Below, in pieces: positions 1 through 5,192 of a DNA stretch of 8,061 nucleotides. The notes under the pieces were generated by a model. It saw nothing but the letters and a program-made list of their open reading frames with translations. It did no database searches and was not told the DNA's origin. Every line of letters starts with the position of its first letter. The first letter of the stretch is position 1. The stretch is from Candidatus Heimdallarchaeota archaeon. Lineage in GTDB: Archaea; Asgardarchaeota; Heimdallarchaeia; Heimdallarchaeales; Kariarchaeaceae. The stretch is taken from NCBI GenBank assembly GCA_022574115.1, contig JACZSS010000095.1:1-8061 (forward strand), written 5' to 3'. Both the position numbers and the translations under genes were made by a program.

Positions 1-167
1 TAATTTTTCCGCAAATCGAACTGAAAATGGCAGCTAAGGAACATTGAGGGTTCCACTCAGTATTACTAAGGTGAGGACGATAATCGACGGAGCGTCATAT
101 TCTCCTGATTCCTCTTGGTAAACGGACACAAAACCAATTGTGATGAACCATTATTGGTAGTTGCTAA

Positions 168-179
168 TTTTTGCAAAAA
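168..179. repeat. 12-bp perfect palindrome nested in a 6-bp inverted repeat
   Basis: TTTTTGCAAAAA is a perfect palindrome. It is flanked by GTTGCT at 160-165 and its reverse complement AGCAAC at 190-195, giving a nested symmetric structure of 36 bases. It could be a protein-binding dyad or part of an RNA fold. AT-rich palindromes also arise by chance, and no gene lies close by, so its role is unknown. Confidence 0.4.
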
Positions 180-241
180 CTTTGTATTGAGCAACATTTC
201 CCTTATTTTCTACTATTCGCAGAATATAATCAATAATACCT

Positions 242-281
242 GCTCTATGTAGAGCTAGGATAATTCCATAGCGTTTTTTTT
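242..281 (+). terminator. Possible terminator: short hairpin followed by T8
   Basis: GCTCTA at 242-247 and TAGAGC at 250-255 form an inverted repeat around TG; as RNA this is realistically a 5-bp stem with a four-base loop. It is followed 18 bases later by eight T at 274-281, preceded by GCG. Archaeal transcription ends mainly at oligo-T tracts, and the T tract after the first gene (5015-5020) has the same GCG-T context. It would end a transcript coming from the left of the window. The gap between stem and T tract is too long for a classical bacterial intrinsic terminator. Confidence 0.4.
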
Positions 282-782
282 ATTGATCCCTTGTTAACCT
301 CACATTGGACTAACTTACGGTACTTCAAATCCCAAACTCGCGCCAAGGGGCATTTGTGCTAGACGTAGTGCACTTTTCTCATATCTTTGTAGGACTTAAT
401 ATTCACGTTGTAACCTGTATTTTTACCGTATATACACTCTAAATTATCAATTATCACTGAAACGATTACTTCCGCTTTTTGCAGGCTAAATTCGCTTATG
501 TCGTACTTAGATTGAGACTCCAAGCTGGGAATCATCGCACTCTCACATTCTGTTGTATCAAGCTCGTCTGAATCAAATTAGTACATTTCGTAGGGAAATG
601 TCCATAATTATTGAGATTTTGAATTTATCCCGAATCCGTCAGATTTAATTTAATCTAGTTCGAATTATGAAGGAATTGCTAATTTCTTTTAGGATCATTA
701 ATTTTTGTCAGTTGGAGTCCGAGTTTTTCTGTAACAGTTTCAGAGAAGCTGCTTCATTTTAGAGTTAAATACTTTGATGAAG

Positions 783-797
783 CGCTGGTTTACAGCG
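783..797. promoter_or_regulatory. Inverted repeat CGCTG-N5-CAGCG next to promoter, possible operator
   Basis: A perfect 5-bp dyad with a 5-base spacer ends about ten bases before the TATA-like box at 808-814. A regulator bound here would sit over or beside the BRE (TFB contact) position and could control the first gene. It is GC-rich compared with its surroundings, which makes it stand out. The dyad is short and could be chance. Confidence 0.3.
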
Positions 798-807
798 AGT
801 CGATAGC

Positions 808-814
808 TTTATAA
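808..814 (+). promoter_or_regulatory. TATA-like box of the beta-helix protein gene (leaderless promoter)
   Basis: TTTATAA is centred 27 bases before the ATG at 838. Archaeal TATA boxes are usually centred about 26-27 bases before the transcription start, so transcription would begin at or within a base or two of the start codon. No Shine-Dalgarno-like purine run precedes the ATG (the preceding bases are TCGATTTCA), which agrees with a leaderless mRNA. The BRE just upstream is not strongly purine-rich, so the box is plausible rather than certain. Confidence 0.55.
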
Positions 815-837
815 GTTAAAAATCGTGGTCGATTTCA

Positions 838-3800
838 ATGAAATTATCTTTCACCATCGGGTTACTTATAGTATTGATATTTGGGGCTTTAATCGTTCCA
901 AATACAAATTTTACGAATAATTCAACGATAACAATGCTTGAAGGGCAAGATGTAAAGCCAGAAAGTCCGGGCTTTGCACTAGACAATTTTGACTATGATG
1001 GCTTAAAATCACAGTACAATCTTCGAGCTAATCATCGAGTACATCAAACTCATATCGTTGGAAATCTAATAAAAGATTCAACTGAGAGCAGGAGCTCACA
1101 TTCCCTGAATCAAGCTCAAAGTTTAGACGCAAACACTAAATTAACTGTTGATCAACTGCTTGAACAAGTTGTGGTTGCGTTTGATATCACCCATCTGCCA
1201 TTAGATAATCCAGGATTTCATTCGACTGCATCAAATCTTGAAAATGATCTTAGATCATTTGGTGTGGAATTTTTCATCATAGAAGAAACATTCTCAATTC
1301 CAGAGGGTACAAATGTATTGCTCATCCCTAATTCCATTTTTCCATATGAACAAGCAGAATTAACAGAGATCAATGATTGGTTTACGAGCGACGGTCCTCA
1401 TTTGCTCTGGATAAGCGGAGATTCTGATTTTGGTGGATTCTATACTCCCGATGCGAGCAACAGTATTCTTGCAGGAATAGGATCAAACCTACGAATAAGT
1501 GCAGACGCAGTTGCAGACCCTGAGAATAACGATGGTGCAGCATTTCGTGTTGCAGTTCAAACCCCAGTGGCAGACGGAGTGTTAAACTCCATTTTTACAG
1601 AGGGTGTGGGATCCGCGATTTTTCATGGGCCATCATCCATCTTAGGATTTCAGGGAGATACAGTCGTTGACCTCTCCTCGACGACATTAGATGGTGTCGA
1701 AGTAATCATGCGAGCGAGTGGTGCTGCAGTCGCTCTGGACCAAGATGCCTCCGTTGGAGAATTGGATTTTTACTCAACAAATGGCATCATGGGAAACTAT
1801 CCCATGATGGCGATTCAAGATATGGGCTTGGATAACTACGTTATTGCCTCTAGTGAAGTAATTTTCTCCGATTACCAGAATATGTATGACGTGGTCACTG
1901 CACAGGGCATTTGGAACGAAGGAATGCATGAAGGCAAGATATTGGTTGATAATATTTTGACGTGGTTTGGGGTAGATCGAACTGTCGTAACAGACCCTAC
2001 AATATTTATCGGGAACAATGAAGATTTTGAGCTGCAAGGATTTCCTGGTTTAGGAAACTTCGATGAACCTTTTGTTATTGAAGGATTGGTTATCCGGAAT
2101 TCACAAGACAACTTAATTACTATAGTCGATACCACGGCTCACTTCGTAATCAGAAACAATGAACTGAATGGATTACAAAGTGAATTTGTAGGAATTCAGC
2201 TGTTCAATGTGGTTAATGGTATAATTGAAAATAATTTCATAGTTAACACAGGCAGTGCAATTAATGTTGACTTCTCCACAGGTATTTCCATAGTGGGTAA
2301 TCATATTCAGGGAAATAATAACGGAATCAACCTCTTTAAATCGAGGGAAAATGTAATTTCCGATAACCTTGTCTTTGAAAACTTTGGTTCAGGAATTTCG
2401 GTTTTTAACGAGGAACCCATCGTCTTCCTGAGATTTGATGAAGATGTCACAGCAACCGAGGCAGACAAAATCATATGGCAAGCATCTTTTGAAGATCCTG
2501 ATGAAGGATTTGTGCAATTTGCCCACGATAATCTCGAAGTATTCTTAACACTTGATGGAGAACTTGTCGGAGTTGAATTCTTCGATGTCTTTTTCGATGA
2601 GGAATCGGGTTTATGGAAATTTGACATGGAGTTTTTCTCAGAACCTCTTGCCTTAGGAGAACACGAATTTGAAGTACACGGTTTTTTGGATGGAGCAGAA
2701 GTTCTTTTTGGCATTGGACACGTCAATGTTCTTGCTAACAGCATTGTAAACGTTCGATTTTTTGAAGATGCAACCATCACTGAAGGGGATCAGATTGCTT
2801 GGCAGATCTCTGCGGTCGATCCAGATCTGCAGGTGTTGCAATCCTTTTTTGCTTCTCTTGAAGTGCTTCTGAATGTTAACGGAGTACCTGTAACTCTACT
2901 AGTCTCTGAAATCTTCTTCGATGAAGGTATTGGGCAATGGCGTCTCGATTTTGATTATTTAACTGAACCTTTGGCTATTGGTGAATATCAATTCGAAGTT
3001 CAGGTGTTGGTAGATGGGGTAGAAGTCATACATCTGATCACATTGATTACGGTGCTTCCAGAATTTATTGATGATAATAACTTTATTACGGGTAATTTCA
3101 TCTTTGGCAACGAAGGTGGGATACAGATACAGAATTCTAATACGAATACGATTGTGGATAACACTGTATTCGGAAATTTTGGTGATGGGATCAATATTGG
3201 TCAGTCGAGTGGAAATCTCATAGGAAATAACAACGTGTTTGAGAACGGTGGTTTTGGTATAGCTGTGGGGGCATCTGATAATCTTATTACCGGAAATAGT
3301 GTTTATTTCAATGGAGAAGGGATTGGGATATTTGATCAGAGCTCAAACAATTTAATTGCAAATAATGAGATTTTTGATAATTGGGGAACCGGCGTTAATC
3401 TGTTTTCCTCCAGTGATAACGACATTTCGGGGAACATTATTCACCACAATGGACAAGGAATTGGCTTAGGAGACTCTCACAACAACTACATCGGATTTAA
3501 TGAGATATTCGAAAACTTCGGAGATGGAGTAATGTTATTTGGATCTCAAAATAACGAAATTTCGGATAATTACATCCACGATAATTTTGGCACTGGAATC
3601 TCAATTTTCAATGATGATCATGTACATATGAGATTTTTTGAGGATATAACCATAACTGATCGAGATCGTATTGAATGGCAAGCCTCCCTAGTCGATCCAG
3701 ATGAGGGTCTTGTTCGATTTTTCCACGATACTATTGAAGTTCTTCTTACAGTTGATGGAGAACCTGTCGAAGTTGAGATTACAGATGTTTTCTTTGATGA

Positions 3801-4953
3801 AGAAATAGAACTTTGGCGATTTGATATGAACTATTTCAGTGATCCCTTATCTGTTGGCATTCACGAATTTGAAGTACATTTCATTGAAGATGGTGTGGAA
3901 ACATTAAGTGCCATTGCTATTGTAACGGTGCTTCTAGGTCTACCTTCAGCAGATGCCAATACTATTTCCAACAACTTCTTTGCTGGCAACTCTTTTGCTG
4001 GCGTGAGCATCTTTAATTCCGATGGGAATGTAATTTCAGGCAATGTTATAACGATGAGTGATCAAGGAATTAGTGTAGGCTCTGCCCAAGAAAATGAAAT
4101 ATCAAATAATCAGATTTTTGAAAACTGGGGATCAGGTATTGACCTATTTGGAGGCAATGACAATGTCATTTCAGGGAACATTATTCACCACAATGGACAG
4201 GGAATTGGTTTAGGTGACTCTCACAACAACTTTATTAGATTTAATGAGATATTCGAAAACTTCGGAGACGGCATATTTCTAGTCGGGTCGCAAGAAAATC
4301 TGATATCTGAAAATACAATTTATGGTAACATGGCTACAGGAATTAACATTTTTACTGATGATCATGTCCATATGAGATTTTTTGAAGATATCACAGTGAC
4401 TGATCGAGGTGGTATAGAATGGCAAGCATCCTTTGTGGACCCTGATGAGAGTACCGTACAATTTTTCCATGACAATAGTGAAGTTATTCTTACAGTTGAT
4501 GGGGAGCTCGTAGAACTAGAGATCACAGATGTTTTCTTTGATGAAGGAATTGGACAATGGAGATTTGACATAAATTACTTTAGTCTTCCACTTCCAGAAG
4601 GAGATCACGCATTTGAGGTACGTTTCCTACTAAATGGCGAGGAAATATTTAGTGCCATTGCTATTGTGACGGTAATTCTTGCTGAAAGTTCCTCGGAAAC
4701 GATCCTCGAAAATAATCAGCTGGAAGAAAATGAAGTTGGTATACTTCTGCTTAATACACAAAAAGCTCTCCTAGTGAACAACAAAATAAAAGAAAATGGT
4801 ATAGGTATTTACCTGCTCGATTCCGAACAAAATACGCTCATAGAAAACAAAATAACAGAAAATGGTATTGGTATTCTACTTCAAAATTCAAATAATAACA
4901 TATTATTCGAAAATGAACTGATAGGAAATGAGATTGATATTTTGGTCGAATAG
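838..4953 (+). CDS. Exported multidomain right-handed beta-helix protein with amidotransferase-like domain and four beta-sandwich modules
   Basis: Probable secreted or cell-surface protein of 1371 residues; its substrate or partner is not known. Residues 1-21 are a signal peptide (MK, then a hydrophobic run). Residues about 108-378 look like a class I amidotransferase-fold domain of the DUF4350/ThuA type (VVVAFD, then VLLIP, LLWISGD, ending near DNILTWFG); I see no clear catalytic Cys, and the whole protein has no cysteine. From about 400 the chain turns into PbH1/NosD-like (CASH) beta-helix coils of about 22-23 residues with Asn-ladder phrases such as NxIxxNxGxGIxL: blocks about 400-525, 742-927, 1034-1175 and 1282-1371. 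Between them lie four homologous beta-sandwich, perhaps Ig-like, modules at about 529-631, 637-739, 929-1031 and 1177-1279, sharing WQxS..DP, FFDE and EFEV. No C-terminal membrane anchor is visible. The ATG is supported by the TATA spacing. Beta-helix folds often bind or cleave polysaccharide, but no lyase or hydrolase signature is evident. It probably forms its own transcription unit. Confidence 0.9.
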   Translation: MKLSFTIGLLIVLIFGALIVPNTNFTNNSTITMLEGQDVKPESPGFALDNFDYDGLKSQYNLRANHRVHQTHIVGNLIKDSTESRSSHSLNQAQSLDANTKLTVDQLLEQVVVAFDITHLPLDNPGFHSTASNLENDLRSFGVEFFIIEETFSIPEGTNVLLIPNSIFPYEQAELTEINDWFTSDGPHLLWISGDSDFGGFYTPDASNSILAGIGSNLRISADAVADPENNDGAAFRVAVQTPVADGVLNSIFTEGVGSAIFHGPSSILGFQGDTVVDLSSTTLDGVEVIMRASGAAVALDQDASVGELDFYSTNGIMGNYPMMAIQDMGLDNYVIASSEVIFSDYQNMYDVVTAQGIWNEGMHEGKILVDNILTWFGVDRTVVTDPTIFIGNNEDFELQGFPGLGNFDEPFVIEGLVIRNSQDNLITIVDTTAHFVIRNNELNGLQSEFVGIQLFNVVNGIIENNFIVNTGSAINVDFSTGISIVGNHIQGNNNGINLFKSRENVISDNLVFENFGSGISVFNEEPIVFLRFDEDVTATEADKIIWQASFEDPDEGFVQFAHDNLEVFLTLDGELVGVEFFDVFFDEESGLWKFDMEFFSEPLALGEHEFEVHGFLDGAEVLFGIGHVNVLANSIVNVRFFEDATITEGDQIAWQISAVDPDLQVLQSFFASLEVLLNVNGVPVTLLVSEIFFDEGIGQWRLDFDYLTEPLAIGEYQFEVQVLVDGVEVIHLITLITVLPEFIDDNNFITGNFIFGNEGGIQIQNSNTNTIVDNTVFGNFGDGINIGQSSGNLIGNNNVFENGGFGIAVGASDNLITGNSVYFNGEGIGIFDQSSNNLIANNEIFDNWGTGVNLFSSSDNDISGNIIHHNGQGIGLGDSHNNYIGFNEIFENFGDGVMLFGSQNNEISDNYIHDNFGTGISIFNDDHVHMRFFEDITITDRDRIEWQASLVDPDEGLVRFFHDTIEVLLTVDGEPVEVEITDVFFDEEIELWRFDMNYFSDPLSVGIHEFEVHFIEDGVETLSAIAIVTVLLGLPSADANTISNNFFAGNSFAGVSIFNSDGNVISGNVITMSDQGISVGSAQENEISNNQIFENWGSGIDLFGGNDNVISGNIIHHNGQGIGLGDSHNNFIRFNEIFENFGDGIFLVGSQENLISENTIYGNMATGINIFTDDHVHMRFFEDITVTDRGGIEWQASFVDPDESTVQFFHDNSEVILTVDGELVELEITDVFFDEGIGQWRFDINYFSLPLPEGDHAFEVRFLLNGEEIFSAIAIVTVILAESSSETILENNQLEENEVGILLLNTQKALLVNNKIKENGIGIYLLDSEQNTLIENKITENGIGILLQNSNNNILFENELIGNEIDILVE
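2422..2730 (+). repeat. Beta-sandwich module 1 of 4 in the beta-helix protein
   Basis: Encodes residues 529-631. The order is VFLRF, then WQASFEDPDEG, LTLDGELV, FFDEESGLWKFD, HEFEVHGFLDG, VNVL. It closely matches module 4 although the two are 648 residues apart, so the modules come from duplication. The fold as an Ig-like beta-sandwich is inferred from alternating hydrophobic strands and the Asp/Glu-rich turns. Confidence 0.7.
2746..3054 (+). repeat. Beta-sandwich module 2 of 4, the most divergent copy
   Basis: Encodes residues 637-739. It starts only five residues after module 1, so modules 1 and 2 are directly adjacent, whereas modules 3 and 4 are each enclosed by beta-helix. It keeps VRFFED, WQIS..DPD, FFDEGIGQWR and YQFEV. 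Its FFDEGIGQWR is shared exactly with module 4, while the middle has drifted most. It has the same 103-residue spacing between end points as the other three. Confidence 0.7.
3361..3936 (+). repeat. Internal duplication, copy 1 (beta-helix coils plus module 3)
   Basis: Encodes residues 842-1033: beta-helix coils followed by beta-sandwich module 3 (929-1031). It aligns without gaps to 4105-4680 at an offset of exactly 744 bases. Within it, 3430-3528 matches 4174-4272 at about 90 of 99 bases; the encoded 33 residues differ at only two positions, and most base changes are synonymous. This points to a fairly recent in-frame duplication or gene conversion. Confidence 0.85.
4105..4680 (+). repeat. 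Internal duplication, copy 2 (beta-helix coils plus module 4)
   Basis: Encodes residues 1090-1281, with beta-sandwich module 4 at 1177-1279. It is the partner of the segment at 3361-3936. The 168 bases between the two copies (3937-4104) encode further beta-helix coils. Shared phrases include IIHHNGQGIGLGDSHNN, FNEIFENFGDG, DDHVHMRFFEDIT and LTVDGE. The high similarity makes this stretch prone to recombination and to misassembly. Confidence 0.85.
4681..4950 (+). repeat. C-terminal beta-helix coil array with lysine-rich coils
   Basis: Encodes residues 1282-1371, about four coils of roughly 23 residues, each built on NxIxENxIGIxLLxSxxN. Successive coils carry KENGIGIYLL and TENGIGILLQ, so these are the most regular repeats in the protein. 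They are richer in Lys and Glu than the earlier coils. The protein ends here without an anchor or sorting motif that I recognise. Confidence 0.75.
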
Positions 4954-5014
4954 TAGATTGATAACGTCTAATTTCGGCCTTAGCAAACAAAAATCGAAAT
5001 CGATGGAAGCGGCG

Positions 5015-5020
5015 TTTTTT
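5015..5020 (+). terminator. Oligo-T terminator after the beta-helix protein gene
   Basis: Six T follow GCGGCG about 60 bases after the stop codon at 4951-4953, as expected of an archaeal intrinsic terminator, which needs no hairpin. A second T-rich run (CTTTTCTTTTT at 5101-5111) lies further on and could act as a backup. Their presence supports separate transcription of the two genes. Confidence 0.5.
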
Positions 5021-5142
5021 GTAACAGTCAATATCCAATACCCTTTTCGCTAGCTAAATTGAAACTTTGCCAATTTGTGTTATAACATATTGAATACTCA
5101 CTTTTCTTTTTGTGTTAATTTGGAAAGTTCATAATAAATTCA

Positions 5143-5150
5143 TATATAAA
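5143..5150 (+). promoter_or_regulatory. TATA box of the KS-AT megasynthase gene
   Basis: TATATAAA is a near-ideal archaeal TATA box, preceded by an A-rich stretch that could serve as a BRE. A start about 26 bases downstream of its centre would lie near 5172, giving a short leader of roughly 20 bases that includes the ribosome binding site at 5179-5184. An AT-rich intergenic region can offer such a match by chance, but its position fits well. Confidence 0.6.
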
Positions 5151-5178
5151 TCTATCTCACCCTCAAACAGTTGCAGAA

Positions 5179-5184
5179 AGAGGA
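5179..5184 (+). promoter_or_regulatory. Shine-Dalgarno-like site that fixes the megasynthase start
   Basis: AGAGGA stands nine bases before the ATG at 5193 and contains GAGG, complementary to the CCUC of the 16S rRNA 3' end. It favours this ATG as the start. The first protein gene has no such site, so the two genes seem to use different initiation modes. Confidence 0.6.
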
Positions 5185-5192
5185 AACTGATC

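Larger units (their letters stand above)
1..837. other. Gene-free leader region upstream of the beta-helix protein gene
   Basis: No open frame of useful length is visible on either strand. Reading in from the left edge, the three forward frames stop within about 45 bases and the three reverse frames meet stops within about 100 bases, so no gene enters from the left with meaningful coding length. I see no convincing tRNA, rRNA or CRISPR array. The stretch does hold short inverted repeats: a 12-bp palindrome at 168-179, a hairpin plus T tract at 242-281, GAAGC-T-GCTTC at 745-755, and a CGCTG/CAGCG dyad at 783-797 just before the TATA box of the next gene. It may hold an unannotated non-coding RNA or be a long regulatory region, but neither is shown. 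I also see no recognisable pseudogene remains. Confidence 0.7.

Noticed and set aside
42..62. tRNA T-arm-like hairpin (ATTGAG, seven-base loop with GGTTCCA, CTCAGT)
   Set aside because: The loop lacks the purine and A pattern of a T-loop, and no acceptor, D or anticodon arm can be assembled to its left within the window.
140..146. GTGATGA matching the C box of archaeal C/D RNAs
   Set aside because: No D box (CTGA) or C'/D' pair follows at the required spacing.
1774..2135. Two overlapping minus-strand open frames of 87 codons
   Set aside because: They lie antisense within the amidotransferase-like domain of the well-supported + strand gene and show no recognisable protein features.
2307..2780. 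Minus-strand open frame of 157 codons
   Set aside because: It is a shadow of beta-helix and module 1 coding sequence, with a Ser/Lys/Pro-rich composition typical of antisense frames.
3061..4900. Regular repeats that might suggest a CRISPR array or satellite DNA
   Set aside because: The periodicity is in-frame and reflects beta-helix coils and duplicated modules in one uninterrupted coding sequence.
4838..5038. Minus-strand open frame of 66 codons across the end of the first gene
   Set aside because: It mostly overlaps the C-terminal coil array in antisense and has no promoter or recognisable product.
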